A stretch of DNA of 64,000 nt, taken from NCBI RefSeq assembly GCF_006539945.1, contig NZ_BJNZ01000011.1, positions 62,001 through 126,000 of the forward strand. Direction: 5' to 3'. This DNA is from Cellulosimicrobium cellulans (GTDB lineage Bacteria; Actinomycetota; Actinomycetes; Actinomycetales; Cellulomonadaceae). A program made the position numbers and the translations under genes. Positions 50,430-59,829 of this stretch are shown here, piece by piece. How positions within the stretch are numbered: the first letter of the stretch is position 1; each line of letters starts with the position of its first letter. Below the pieces are notes generated by a model. The model did no database searches and was not told the DNA's origin. It saw nothing but the letters and a program-made list of their open reading frames with translations.

Positions 50430-51818
50430 TCAGGACCCGCCGAGGGCGTAGCGCATCGGCTCGAGCTTCGCCTCCGACTCGGCGACCTCCGCCGACGGGT
50501 CGGACGCGGCGACGATCCCGCACCCGGCGAAGAGCCGCACCGACCGGGGGTCGGCGGCCGAGAGCTCCGCCGAGCGCAGCGCGATGCCCCACTCGCCGTC
50601 GCCGTCCGCGCCGAGCCACCCGACCGGCCCGGCGTACCGCCCGCGGTCCATGCCCTCGATCTCGCGGATCAGCTCGCGCGCGACGCTCGTCGGCGTGCCG
50701 CACACCGCCGCGGAGGGGTGCAGCGCGGCCGCGAGCGCGAGGCTCGTCGGCCCCGTCTCGGCGCTCGTCGAGCCGCCGCCCGACGAGCCGGGCGCGACCG
50801 CGCCGCGCGCGAGGACCGCGGTCACGTCCGACGCGAGGTGCATGACGTTCGGCAGGTGCAGCACGAACGGCGCGTCGGGCACGTTCATCGACGAGCAGAA
50901 CGGGGCGAGCGCCTGCGCGACGGACCGCACGGCGTACTCGTGCTCCTCGAGGTCCTTCGACGACCGGGCGAGCTGCGCTGCGCGCAGGAGCGCCTCGTCG
51001 TCGGACAGCCCGCCGCGGCGGATCGTCCCCGCGAGGACGCGCGACGTGACGAGCCCCTTCTCGCTGCGGACCAGGAGCTCGGGTGTCGCACCCACGAGGC
51101 CGTCGACGGAGAACGTCCAGCACGCCTCGTACGCCGAGGCGAGCCGGGAGAGCAGCCAGCGCGGGTCCACGGGCTCGGTCGTGTGCGCGACGACGTCCCG
51201 CGCCAGGACGACCTTCTCGAGCGCGCCCGAGCGGATGCGCTCGACGCCCTCCGCCACGACCTCGGCCCAGTCGTCCGCCCGCAGCGCGCCGTCGTGCCAC
51301 GCCACGTCGCCCGGGGACGTCACGGGGACGCGGGGCGTGCGCCGCAGGGCGTCCGCCGGCGACGAGGAGAGCGAGCCGGCGGTGTCGACGGTCGTGAGCC
51401 ACGCCCGGCCGTCGCGGCGCCCGACGACGACGCGCGGCACGACGAGCACGCCGCCCGCGCGGACCGGGTCGTGCGCGTCGTCGCCGGGGGCGGAGTCGTC
51501 GAACGCGAACGAGCCGAACGCGACCGGTCCCGTCCCGGGCAGCCCCACCTCGTCCCGCACGACGGCGCGCGCGAGCGTCTCGTGCCACGCGGACTCGGCG
51601 TCGGCGAACCGCCCGGGGCCCCACGTCTCGAGGCGCAGCGCCTCGCCCCAGCCCACGATCCCGTCGCCGCGGCGCACCCAGGCGAGGGGCCGCGCGTCGG
51701 GCAGGAGGTCGACGAGGGCGTCCAGACCGCCGGGCAGGTCGGGGATCGGGGTGGTCCGCACGACGATGCTCGGCCTGGGGTGGGGCTGTGCGGCCGTGGC
51801 CGACGGTTCTGCAGTCAT
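50430..51818 (-). CDS. menF: Isochorismate synthase
   Basis: 462 residues; the ATG at 51818 follows GGGAGGCG. Chorismate-binding fold with [56 protein letters not shown] and [16 protein letters not shown]. It makes isochorismate for MenD. It is divergent from menG with 79 bp between the starts. A GSSGGGS-like linker sits near residue ~345. Confidence 0.9.
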   Translation of the reverse strand: MTAEPSATAAQPHPRPSIVVRTTPIPDLPGGLDALVDLLPDARPLAWVRRGDGIVGWGEALRLETWGPGRFADAESAWHETLARAVVRDEVGLPGTGPVAFGSFAFDDSAPGDDAHDPVRAGGVLVVPRVVVGRRDGRAWLTTVDTAGSLSSSPADALRRTPRVPVTSPGDVAWHDGALRADDWAEVVAEGVERIRSGALEKVVLARDVVAHTTEPVDPRWLLSRLASAYEACWTFSVDGLVGATPELLVRSEKGLVTSRVLAGTIRRGGLSDDEALLRAAQLARSSKDLEEHEYAVRSVAQALAPFCSSMNVPDAPFVLHLPNVMHLASDVTAVLARGAVAPGSSGGGSTSAETGPTSLALAAALHPSAAVCGTPTSVARELIREIEGMDRGRYAGPVGWLGADGDGEWGIALRSAELSAADPRSVRLFAGCGIVAASDPSAEVAESEAKLEPMRYALGGS

Positions 51819-51897
51819 CGCCTCCCAGCGTAAGCCGCGCGCGCGGGTGCGCCCTGCGGTGCGCCCGGCCACCCGCGGACGTGGAAGCATGGGCGGC

Positions 51898-52593
51898 ATG
51901 CCCCGCGCCAACCTGGACAAGAAGCCCTCCGAGGTCGCGTCGATGTTCGACGGGATCGCCTCGCGCTACGACCTGACGAACGACATCATGTCGTTCGGCC
52001 AGGACCGTGCCTGGCGCCGGGCGACGGTGCGCGCGGTCGGCGCGCTGCCGGGGGAGAAGGTCCTCGACCTCGCGGCCGGGACCGGGACGTCGTCCGAGCC
52101 GTTCGCCGACGACGGGGTGCGCGTCGTGCCGTGCGACTTCTCGTTCGGCATGCTCCAGGTCGGCAAGGAGCGCCGGCCCGACCTGCCGTTCGTCGCCGGT
52201 GACGCGACGCGCCTGCCGTTCGCGGACGGCACGTTCGACGCCGTGACGATCTCGTTCGGGCTGCGCAACGTCGTCGACACCGAGGGCGCGCTGCGCGAGA
52301 TGCTGCGCGTCGTCCGCCCGGGCGGCCGCGTGGTGATCTGCGAGTTCTCGACCCCGACGTGGGCTCCGTTCCGCGTCGTCTACCAGGAGTACCTCGTGCA
52401 GGCGCTGCCGCGCATCGCCGCCGCGGTGACGCGCGAGGGCGGCTCGTACGAGTACCTCGCGGAGTCCATCGCGGCCTGGCCCGACCAGGTCGGGCTCGGC
52501 CGGCTCCTGCTCCGCGCGGGCTGGGAGAAGGTCGCCTACCGCAACCTCTCCGGCGGGATCGTCGCGCTCCACCGGGGCACGCGTCCCGCCTGA
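51898..52593 (+). CDS. menG: Demethylmenaquinone C-methyltransferase
   Basis: 231 residues from the ATG at 51898 (an in-frame ATG at 51889 is possible). UbiE/MenG family: SAM motif [17 protein letters not shown], then [25 protein letters not shown] and [12 protein letters not shown]. It methylates demethylmenaquinone, the last ring step. It lies ahead of the probable MenJ gene. Confidence 0.93.
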   Translation: MPRANLDKKPSEVASMFDGIASRYDLTNDIMSFGQDRAWRRATVRAVGALPGEKVLDLAAGTGTSSEPFADDGVRVVPCDFSFGMLQVGKERRPDLPFVAGDATRLPFADGTFDAVTISFGLRNVVDTEGALREMLRVVRPGGRVVICEFSTPTWAPFRVVYQEYLVQALPRIAAAVTREGGSYEYLAESIAAWPDQVGLGRLLLRAGWEKVAYRNLSGGIVALHRGTRPA

Positions 52594-52939
52594 CGCCGTC
52601 ACCGGGCGTGGCCGACGACGGTCGCGTCCCCGGCGCCGGGGCTCCCGCTGCGCCGCTCGGCCGGAGGCGTGCGCCGTCGTCCGGACGCCGCTGACCTCGG
52701 ACGACGCGTGCCGATGCCGCTGCGCGCGACCCGCGCCGGCCAGCGGAGGCCCGCGGAGGCTAGGTCATCGGCGCGCGGGCCCCCTTGCCCGGCGGTCCCG
52801 AGCCACAGGGCCGGGAGTCGTCGCGGGGGAGGACCTTCGTCACAGGATCTCCCAGGGAAGGGTCGCCTTGCTACACATCCCGCGCCGGGAGTGACTAGAG
52901 TGGCGATGTCCATTGTGACCGACTTCACAAGGACGGTGG
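52594..52939. other. 346 bp intergenic region with promoter and Rex site
   Basis: No gene is seen. The first half is GC-rich with short repeats. The last ~75 bp is distinctly AT-richer and holds a plausible -10 box TAGAGT (52896-52901), a poorly spaced TTGCTA (52868-52873) and the Rex-like site at 52914-52929. The transcript would have a leader of only ~30 nt. Confidence 0.5.
52914..52929. promoter_or_regulatory. Near-consensus Rex operator before the MenJ-nuo unit
   Basis: TGTGACCGACTTCACA agrees with the actinobacterial Rex consensus TGTGAANNNNTTCACA at all but one fixed position (A to C at position 6). It lies 10 bp before the GTG at 52940 and just downstream of the TAGAGT box, so bound Rex would block elongation or promoter clearance. 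Confidence 0.75.
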
Positions 52940-54316
52940 GTGCACCGTGTCCCGACCCGGGTGACGGTGGTCCGCCACGAGGTGTCCCGACGACCGGACG
53001 GTGAGGTGAGCACGGTGGGCGCGAGGCTCGACGACGCCGACGTCATCGTCGTGGGCGCGGGTCCGGCCGGCTCCGCGGCGGCCCACTACTGCGCCGCGGC
53101 CGGGCTGAGCGTCCTGCTGCTGGAGAAGTCGTCGTTCCCGCGCGACAAGATCTGCGGCGACGGCCTGACGCCCCGCGCGGTCGCCGAGCTCGTGCGCATG
53201 GGCGTCCCGACACGGGCCGAGGACGGCTGGATCCGGAACCAGGGCCTGCGCGTCGTCGCGAGCGGCCGCTCGTGGGAGCTCGCGTGGCCCGACCTCGCGT
53301 CGTACCCGAGCTACGGCATGGCCCGTGCGCGGCACTCGTTCGACCGCACGCTCGCCGAGCACGCGCAGCGCACGGGGGCCAAGCTCCTCGAGCGCACCGC
53401 CGTCACCGGCCCCGTGCTCGACGAGCGCACCGGGCGGGTCGTCGGCGTCACCGCGCGGCCCGTGGACGACAGGGGCCGGCGCGCGGGCGACGAGGTCACC
53501 TACCGCGCGCCCGTCGTCATCGCCGCCGACGGCGTCTCGTCGCGCTTCGCGCTCGCGCTCGGCCTCGTGCGGCGCGAGGACCGCCCGATCGGCGTCGCCG
53601 TCCGCACCTACTTCCGCACCCCCCGCCACGACGACCCGTGGATGGAGTCCCACCTCGAGCTGTGGGACGGCACGCCCCGCGAGTCCAACCTGCTGCCCGG
53701 GTACGGCTGGATCTTCTCGCTCGGCGACGGGACGGCGAACGTCGGGCTCGGCTCGGTGAGCTCGACCCCGGCGCGCCAGTCGGCGGCGAACGTCGACTAC
53801 AAGGACCTCTTCGCCACGTGGATGCGCAACGCGCCCGCGGAGTGGGAGTTCACCGAGGAGAACCGGCTCGCCCCCGTGCGCGGCGCGGCGCTCCCCATGG
53901 GCTTCAACCGGTCCCCGCTGTACACGCGCGGCGTGCTCCTCGTCGGGGACTCGGGCGGCATGGTGAGCCCGTTCAACGGCGAGGGCATCGCGTACGCGAT
54001 GCAGGCCGGGCGGGCGGCGGCCGACGTCGTCGCCCAGTCGCGCGTACGGCTCACCGACGGCGGTCGCGAGCGCGCGCTCCAGACGTACCCGCGGATCATG
54101 CGCCGCGAGCTCGGTGGCTACTACACGCTCGGCCGGTACTTCGTGAAGCTCATCGAGCACCCCGAGATCATGCGGATCTGCACGCGCTACGGGCTCCCGC
54201 GCCCGGTCGTCATGCGGTTCGTCCTCAAGCTTCTGTCCGACTGCTACGAGCCCCGCGGCGGCGACTGGGTCGACCACGTCATCGCGGGGCTGACGAGGGT
54301 GGTGCCCTCGTCATGA
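52940..54316 (+). CDS. menJ: Geranylgeranyl-reductase-family flavoprotein, MenJ candidate
   Basis: 458 residues from GTG 52940; GTG 53006 (residue 23) is an alternative start nearer the FAD fold. N-terminal Rossmann site DVIVVGAGPAGSAAAHYC with the LEKS acid, the family signature PRDKICGDGLTPRA, and the second FAD motif VLLVGDSGGMVSPFNGEGI. Members saturate isoprenoid chains. MenJ of mycobacteria, next to menG, reduces one double bond of the menaquinone tail. Here the gene follows menG and precedes nuoA by 106 bp, which supports that role; an archaeal-lipid-like or chlorophyll-type function is unlikely. Activity is inferred. Confidence 0.78.
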   Translation: MHRVPTRVTVVRHEVSRRPDGEVSTVGARLDDADVIVVGAGPAGSAAAHYCAAAGLSVLLLEKSSFPRDKICGDGLTPRAVAELVRMGVPTRAEDGWIRNQGLRVVASGRSWELAWPDLASYPSYGMARARHSFDRTLAEHAQRTGAKLLERTAVTGPVLDERTGRVVGVTARPVDDRGRRAGDEVTYRAPVVIAADGVSSRFALALGLVRREDRPIGVAVRTYFRTPRHDDPWMESHLELWDGTPRESNLLPGYGWIFSLGDGTANVGLGSVSSTPARQSAANVDYKDLFATWMRNAPAEWEFTEENRLAPVRGAALPMGFNRSPLYTRGVLLVGDSGGMVSPFNGEGIAYAMQAGRAAADVVAQSRVRLTDGGRERALQTYPRIMRRELGGYYTLGRYFVKLIEHPEIMRICTRYGLPRPVVMRFVLKLLSDCYEPRGGDWVDHVIAGLTRVVPSS

Positions 54317-54422
54317 GCCCACGAGGTGGGCCCGCAACGACGCGGGCACCCGCACCACCCACAGGTCTTCCCGGGCACCGCTCGGGCGTTCCCGTCCCGA
54401 GCCCCCACTCGAGGAGTACGCG

Positions 54423-54785
54423 ATGACCAACCCGTACGTACCGCTTCTCGTCCTCATGGGCGTGGCCGCCGTGCTGGCTCTCGGCGGCGTGGCCGCGAGC
54501 GCGGTCATCGGCCCCAAGCGCTACAACCGCGCCAAGCTCGACGCCTACGAGTGCGGCATCGAGCCCACGCCCCACGCGATCGGCGGCGGGCGCTTCCCGA
54601 TCAAGTACTACCTCGTCGCCATGACGTTCATCGTCTTCGACATCGAGGTCGTCTTCCTCTACCCGTGGGCGGTCGACTTCGCGACGCTCGCGACCTTCGG
54701 CCTCGTCGCGATGCTCGCGTTCCTCGCGCTCATCACCGTCCCGTTCGTCTACGAGTGGCGCCGGGGTGGTCTCGAGTGGGACTGA
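54423..54785 (+). CDS. nuoA: NADH-quinone oxidoreductase subunit A
   Basis: 120 residues; the ATG at 54423 follows GAGGAG. Three membrane helices, with the conserved YECGIEP loop and the [12 protein letters not shown] helix of the quinone-site region. First subunit of complex I and of the nuoA-nuoI run. Confidence 0.95.
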   Translation: MTNPYVPLLVLMGVAAVLALGGVAASAVIGPKRYNRAKLDAYECGIEPTPHAIGGGRFPIKYYLVAMTFIVFDIEVVFLYPWAVDFATLATFGLVAMLAFLALITVPFVYEWRRGGLEWD

Positions 54786-54841
54786 GCGGGCGACCGACCG
54801 TCCGCGCCAGCGGGCACCGGCGAGAGAACTAGGAGAACACC

Positions 54842-55393
54842 ATGGGGATCGAGGAAGCTCCCTCGGGCTTCTTGCTGACCACGATCGAGGACCTCGCGGG
54901 GTACCTGCGCAAGGCGTCGCTCTGGCCCGTGACGTTCGGCCTCGCGTGCTGCGCGATCGAGATGATGGCCGCCGGCGCCTCGCGGTTCGACCTGTCGCGC
55001 TTCGGCATGGAGGTCTTCCGGGCCTCGCCGCGCCAGGCGGACCTCATGATCGTCGCCGGGCGCGTGAGCCAGAAGATGGCGCCGGTCGTGCGGCAGGTCT
55101 ACGACCAGATGAGCGAGCCCAAGTGGGTGCTGTCGATGGGCGTGTGCGCGTCCAGCGGCGGCATGTTCAACAACTACGCGATCGTGCAGGGCGTGGACCA
55201 CATCGTGCCCGTGGACATCTACCTCCCGGGCTGCCCGCCGCGGCCGGAGATGCTCATCAACGCGATCCTCGCGCTGCACGAGCAGATCCAGCACGAGCCG
55301 CTCGGCGTGAACCGCAAGGAGGCGGCGCGCGCCGCCGAGGCAGCCGCGCTCGAGGCGACGCCCACGTTCCAGATGAAGGGGCTGCTGCGGTGA
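54842..55393 (+). CDS. nuoB: NADH-quinone oxidoreductase subunit B (cluster N2)
   Basis: 183 residues. The four N2 [4Fe-4S] cysteines are visible: Cys36 and Cys37 (GLACCAIE), Cys102 (MGVCASSGG) and Cys131 (PGCPPRPE). The tail after ~155 is Ala-rich. The stop overlaps the nuoC start (GTGA). Confidence 0.96.
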   Translation: MGIEEAPSGFLLTTIEDLAGYLRKASLWPVTFGLACCAIEMMAAGASRFDLSRFGMEVFRASPRQADLMIVAGRVSQKMAPVVRQVYDQMSEPKWVLSMGVCASSGGMFNNYAIVQGVDHIVPVDIYLPGCPPRPEMLINAILALHEQIQHEPLGVNRKEAARAAEAAALEATPTFQMKGLLR

Positions 55394-56166
55394 CGGACGA
55401 GAAGACGGGCGGCGGCACGCCTGTGCCGCAGCCCGAGGAGGTCAACGGCCCGCGGTCCGGCGACCTCGTGACCGGGGCGGGCGCTCCGCGCACGCTCGAG
55501 GTCGTCGAGGTGCGCGAGGGCATGTTCGGCGTCCACGGCTCGGGCGACACGTCGGGGTACGGCGGGCTCGTCCAGCCCGTCGCGATGCCCGGAGCGAGCC
55601 CGCGGCCGTACGGCGGCTGGTTCGACGAGGTCGTGGACGTCCTCGCGGAGGTGCTCGCCGAGGGCGGCACGCGGTTCGAGGCCGCGGTGGAGCGCGTCGT
55701 GGTGGACCCGCCCGGCGCGCACGCCGAGCTGACGATCCACGTGCACCGCGACCACCTCGTCGACGTGTGCCGCGCGCTGCGCGACGACCAGGACCTGCGG
55801 TTCGAGCTGAGCCTGGGCGTGAGCGGCGTGCACTTCCCGCACGACGTCGGCCGCGAGCTGCACGCCGTGTACCACCTCACGTCGATCACGCACGGGCGTC
55901 GCCTGCGCCTCGAGGTGTCGGTGCCCGACGCCGACCCGCACGTCCCGACCACGACGTCCGTCTACCCGACGAACGACTGGCACGAGCGCGAGACCTGGGA
56001 CTTCTTCGGCATCGTCTTCGACGGCCACCCGTCGCTCGCGCGCATCGAGATGCCCGACGACTGGCCGGGCCACCCGCAGCGCAAGGACTACCCGCTCGGC
56101 GGGATCCCCGTCGAGTACAAGGGCGCGACCGTGCCCCCGCCCGACACGAGGAGGTCGTACTCGTGA
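55390..56166 (+). CDS. nuoC: NADH-quinone oxidoreductase subunit C
   Basis: 258 residues from a GTG. The first ~70 residues are a polar, poorly conserved extension. The 30-kDa-subunit fold follows with its signature [16 protein letters not shown] and [15 protein letters not shown]. Separate from NuoD, not fused as in E. coli. 4 bp overlaps at both ends. Confidence 0.94.
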   Translation: MTDEKTGGGTPVPQPEEVNGPRSGDLVTGAGAPRTLEVVEVREGMFGVHGSGDTSGYGGLVQPVAMPGASPRPYGGWFDEVVDVLAEVLAEGGTRFEAAVERVVVDPPGAHAELTIHVHRDHLVDVCRALRDDQDLRFELSLGVSGVHFPHDVGRELHAVYHLTSITHGRRLRLEVSVPDADPHVPTTTSVYPTNDWHERETWDFFGIVFDGHPSLARIEMPDDWPGHPQRKDYPLGGIPVEYKGATVPPPDTRRSYS

Positions 56167-57542
56167 GCACGCACACCACCGGCGCCCCCGGCGCCGCCCC
56201 GCACGCCACGAAGCCGCCCGTGGGCGACTTCGACCAGGGCGTCCCGAGCTTCGAGGCGTCGGGCGGCGACTGGGCCGACATCGCGGAGAGCGCCGTCGCC
56301 GCGGCCGCGCTCGGCGAGGAGCGCATCGTCGTCAACATGGGCCCGCAGCACCCGTCCACGCACGGCGTGCTCCGCCTCATGCTCGAGATCGACGGCGAGA
56401 CGGTCACCGAGGCGCGCTGCGGCATCGGCTACCTGCACACCGGCATCGAGAAGAACATGGAGTACCGGACGTGGACGCAGGGCGTCACGTTCTGCACCCG
56501 CATGGACTACCTCGCGCCGCTGTTCCAGGAGACGGCGTACTGCCTCGCGGTCGAGAAGCTGCTGGGCATCACGGACGACGTGCCCGAGCGGGCCAGCGTC
56601 ATCCGGGTGCTCATGATGGAGCTCAACCGGATCGCGTCCCACCTCGTGTGCCTGGGCACCGGTGGCAACGAGATGGGCGCGACGACCGTCATGACCATCG
56701 CGTTCACCGCCCGCGAGGAGATCCTGCGGATCTTCGAGGCCGTGACGGGCCTGCGCATGAACAACGCGTACGTCCGCCCCGGTGGCGTCGCGCAGGACGT
56801 CCCGCCGGACCTCGTGGACCAGGTCCGCAAGGCCGACCCGCTCATCCGGCGGTACCTCGGCCAGCTCGGCGACCTCATGCTCGCCAACCCGATCTTCAAG
56901 GGCCGCCTCGTCGGCGTCGGGCACCTCAGCCTCGCGGGCTGCATGGCGCTGGGCATCACCGGGCCCGTGCTGCGGTCGACGGGCCACCCGTACGACGTGC
57001 GCAAGTCCGACCCGTACTGCGGCTACGAGACGTACGACTTCGACGTCCCGACCGCGACCGGCGCCGACTGCTACGACCGCGTCGTGCTGCGGCTCGAGGA
57101 GTGCTACCAGTCGCTGCACATCGTCGAGCAGTGCCTCGAGCGCCTCGAGAGGACGGCCGGGCAGCCCGTCATGGTGGGCGACCGCAAGATCGCGTGGCCC
57201 GCGCAGCTCGCGATCGGCAGCGACGGCCAGGGCAACTCGCTCGAGCACATCAAGGAGATCATGGGCACCTCCATGGAGGCCCTGATCCACCACTTCAAGC
57301 TCGTCACCGAGGGCTTCCGCGTCCCGGTCGGGCAGGCGTGGCAGACCGTGGAGCACCCGCGGGGTGAGCTCGGGGTGCACCTCGTCTCCGACGGCGGCAC
57401 CCGCCCCTACCGGGCGCACTTCCGCGACCCGTCGTTCAACAACCTCCAGGCCGTGGCGGCGATGTGCGAGGGCGGCCAGGTGGCCGACGTCGTGGTCGCC
57501 GTCGCCTCCCTGGACCCCGTGCTGGGAGGGGTGGACCGATGA
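56163..57542 (+). CDS. nuoD: NADH-quinone oxidoreductase subunit D
   Basis: 459 residues from a GTG. The 49-kDa family signature [18 protein letters not shown] is clear, with [15 protein letters not shown], the quinone-site region and the C-terminal [16 protein letters not shown]. The extra N-terminal ~55 residues are variable. Overlaps nuoC and nuoE by 4 bp each. Confidence 0.96.
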   Translation: MSTHTTGAPGAAPHATKPPVGDFDQGVPSFEASGGDWADIAESAVAAAALGEERIVVNMGPQHPSTHGVLRLMLEIDGETVTEARCGIGYLHTGIEKNMEYRTWTQGVTFCTRMDYLAPLFQETAYCLAVEKLLGITDDVPERASVIRVLMMELNRIASHLVCLGTGGNEMGATTVMTIAFTAREEILRIFEAVTGLRMNNAYVRPGGVAQDVPPDLVDQVRKADPLIRRYLGQLGDLMLANPIFKGRLVGVGHLSLAGCMALGITGPVLRSTGHPYDVRKSDPYCGYETYDFDVPTATGADCYDRVVLRLEECYQSLHIVEQCLERLERTAGQPVMVGDRKIAWPAQLAIGSDGQGNSLEHIKEIMGTSMEALIHHFKLVTEGFRVPVGQAWQTVEHPRGELGVHLVSDGGTRPYRAHFRDPSFNNLQAVAAMCEGGQVADVVVAVASLDPVLGGVDR

Positions 57543-58465
57543 CCATCGACGCCGGACCTGCGACGAACGGCACGCCCGCCGGCGCGCCGCGCCCCGGGTA
57601 CGACGCGGAGACGACGGCGCGCCTCGCCGCCGACGCCGCGCAGATCGTCGCCCGCTACCCCGAGTCCCGGTCGGCGCTGCTGCCGATGCTGCACCTCGTG
57701 CAGTCCGAGGACGGCTACGTCTCGCGCGACGGCATCCTGTTCTGCGCGGAGCAGCTCGGCCTCACCGCGGCCGAGGTCTCGGCCGTCGCGACGTTCTACA
57801 CGCAGTACAAGCGCCACCCCAACGGCACCTACACCGTGGGCGTCTGCACGAACACGCTGTGCGCGATCATGGGCGGCGACGCGATCTTCGACGAGCTCTC
57901 CGACCACCTGGGCGTCGGGCACGACGAGACGACCGAGGACGGCGCGATCACGCTCGAGCGGGTCGAGTGCAACGCGGCCTGCGACTACGCGCCGGTCATG
58001 ATGGTCAACTGGGAGTTCTTCGACAACCAGACCCCCGGCTCGGCGACCGACGTGGTCGACCGTCTCCGGGCGGGCGAGGCCGTCGCCCCGACGCGCGGCG
58101 CCGCGAGCGTGTGCTCCTTCAAGCAGATGAGCCGCATCCTCGCGGGCTTCCCCGACGGTCGCGCCGACGAGGGCGTCGGCGCCGGCGAGCCCACCCTCGC
58201 CGGCCTCCGCCTGGCGCGCGAGCAGGGCTGGACCGCCCCCGGTACCGACCAGGCCTCTACCTCGGCGGACCAGGCCTCTACCTCGGCAGGTGGGGCAGAC
58301 GCCGCCTCCTCCGCCGGAGGCGAGGGCACGCCCGAGAAGCCGGTCACCGGCGGCGAGCAGTCGAGCGCCGAGCGGAAGCCGACGACCGGCGCCGACGTCG
58401 ACCCCGGCGGCAAGGCCGAGTCTCCCGGCACCCAGCCCGACCCGTCGAAGGGAGCGGACGCATGA
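57539..58465 (+). CDS. nuoE: NADH-quinone oxidoreductase subunit E with repeat-derived C-terminal tail
   Basis: 308 residues, longer than most NuoE proteins. Thioredoxin-like [2Fe-2S] subunit with ligands Cys103 and Cys108 (GVCTNTLC), Cys144 and Cys148 (VECNAACDY). The conserved part ends near residue 235. The last ~70 residues are a low-complexity tail rich in Ala, Ser, Gly and Pro that contains [14 protein letters not shown] (237-250), written by two copies of the chromosomal CGAGGTAGAG repeat in reverse orientation. The tail is unlikely to be needed for catalysis. Confidence 0.94.
   Translation: MTIDAGPATNGTPAGAPRPGYDAETTARLAADAAQIVARYPESRSALLPMLHLVQSEDGYVSRDGILFCAEQLGLTAAEVSAVATFYTQYKRHPNGTYTVGVCTNTLCAIMGGDAIFDELSDHLGVGHDETTEDGAITLERVECNAACDYAPVMMVNWEFFDNQTPGSATDVVDRLRAGEAVAPTRGAASVCSFKQMSRILAGFPDGRADEGVGAGEPTLAGLRLAREQGWTAPGTDQASTSADQASTSAGGADAASSAGGEGTPEKPVTGGEQSSAERKPTTGADVDPGGKAESPGTQPDPSKGADA
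58247..58288. repeat. Two in-frame 21 bp copies of the CGAGGTAGAG repeat inside nuoE
   Basis: The core GGCCTCTACCTCG lies at 58252-58264 and 58273-58285, an exact 21 bp period, within 21 nt units that begin GACCAGGCC. The unit matches the reverse copies of the array at 26.5-26.7 kb, including the GACCAG spacer. Each unit is seven codons (DQASTSA), so gain or loss keeps the frame. Confidence 0.9.
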
Positions 58466-59829
58466 GCGAGCAGCAGGGCACCGTGGCCCGGCCGACCCCG
58501 GACCCGCTGACCCCCGTCCTGTCGGACACGTGGGACGCGGACCGGTCCTGGACGCTGGCGTCGTACGTGGACCGCGGTGGCTACGCAGGCCTGCGCGCGG
58601 CGCTCGCCCAGGACCCGGCGGACGTCGTCGCGACGGTCAAGGCGTCGGGCCTGCGCGGCCGCGGCGGCGCGGGCTTCCCGACGGGCATGAAGTGGGGCTT
58701 CCTGCCCGCGCCCGACGGCGGGCCGCGGTACCTGGTCGTCAACGCGGACGAGTCCGAGCCCGGCACGTGCAAGGACATCCCGCTCATGCTCGCGAGCCCG
58801 CAGGCGCTCGTCGAGGGCGTCGCGATCACGTCGTACGCGATCGGGTGCGACCACGCGTTCATCTACGTGCGCGGCGAGGTGCTCCACGTGTACCGCCGGC
58901 TGCTGCGCGCGGTCGAGGAGGCGTACGAGGCCGGCTACCTGGGCAAGAACGTCCAGGGATCGGGCTTCGACCTCGACGTCACGGTCCACGCCGGTGCGGG
59001 CGCGTACATCTGCGGCGAGGAGACGGCGCTGCTCGACTCGCTCGAGGGGCGCCGCGGGCAGCCGCGGCTCAAGCCGCCGTTCCCCGCGGTCGCGGGCCTG
59101 TACGCACGCCCGACGGTCGTCAACAACGTGGAGTCCATCGCGAGCGTGCCGTCGATCGTCGCGCGCGGCGCGGACTGGTTCACGTCGATGGGGACGGAAC
59201 GCTCGGCCGGGTTCGGCCTGTTCTCGCTCTCGGGCCACGTGACGCGCCCCGGCCAGTACGAGGCGCCGCTCGGCACGACGCTGCGCGATCTCCTCGACCT
59301 CGCGGGCGGGATGCGCGGCGGCAAGGCGCTGAAGTTCTGGACGCCGGGCGGCTCGTCGACGCCGCTGTTCACGGACGCCCACCTCGACACACCCCTCGAC
59401 TACGAGTCGGTCGCGGCGGCAGGCTCGATGCTCGGCACGCGCGCGCTCCAGCTCTTCGACGAGACGACGTGCGTCGTGCGGGCCGTGAGCCGGTGGACGG
59501 ACTTCTACGCGCACGAGTCGTGCGGCAAGTGCACGCCGTGCCGCGAGGGCACGTACTGGATGAAGCAGGTCCTGGCGCGCATCGAGGCGGGCCAGGGCAC
59601 GGAGTCCGACCTCGACCTGCTCCTCGACACGTGCGACAACATCCTGGGCCGCGCGTTCTGCGCGCTCGGCGACGGCGCCACGTCGCCGGTGACGAGCAGC
59701 ATCGAGCTGTTCCGCGACGAGTACGAGGCGCACATCACGGAGCACCGCTGCCCGTTCGACCCCGCGGCAGCAGCCCTCTTCGACTACACGCCCCGCCCGG
59801 CCCGCGTCCTGACGGCAGGAGTGCACTGA
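58462..59829 (+). CDS. nuoF: NADH-quinone oxidoreductase subunit F (NADH/FMN site)
   Basis: 455 residues. NADH site [18 protein letters not shown] site [18 protein letters not shown], and N3 [4Fe-4S] ligands Cys354, Cys357, Cys360 ([11 protein letters not shown]) and Cys400 ([10 protein letters not shown]). Start overlaps the nuoE stop (ATGA); the stop shares one base with the nuoG start. Confidence 0.96.
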   Translation: MSEQQGTVARPTPDPLTPVLSDTWDADRSWTLASYVDRGGYAGLRAALAQDPADVVATVKASGLRGRGGAGFPTGMKWGFLPAPDGGPRYLVVNADESEPGTCKDIPLMLASPQALVEGVAITSYAIGCDHAFIYVRGEVLHVYRRLLRAVEEAYEAGYLGKNVQGSGFDLDVTVHAGAGAYICGEETALLDSLEGRRGQPRLKPPFPAVAGLYARPTVVNNVESIASVPSIVARGADWFTSMGTERSAGFGLFSLSGHVTRPGQYEAPLGTTLRDLLDLAGGMRGGKALKFWTPGGSSTPLFTDAHLDTPLDYESVAAAGSMLGTRALQLFDETTCVVRAVSRWTDFYAHESCGKCTPCREGTYWMKQVLARIEAGQGTESDLDLLLDTCDNILGRAFCALGDGATSPVTSSIELFRDEYEAHITEHRCPFDPAAAALFDYTPRPARVLTAGVH

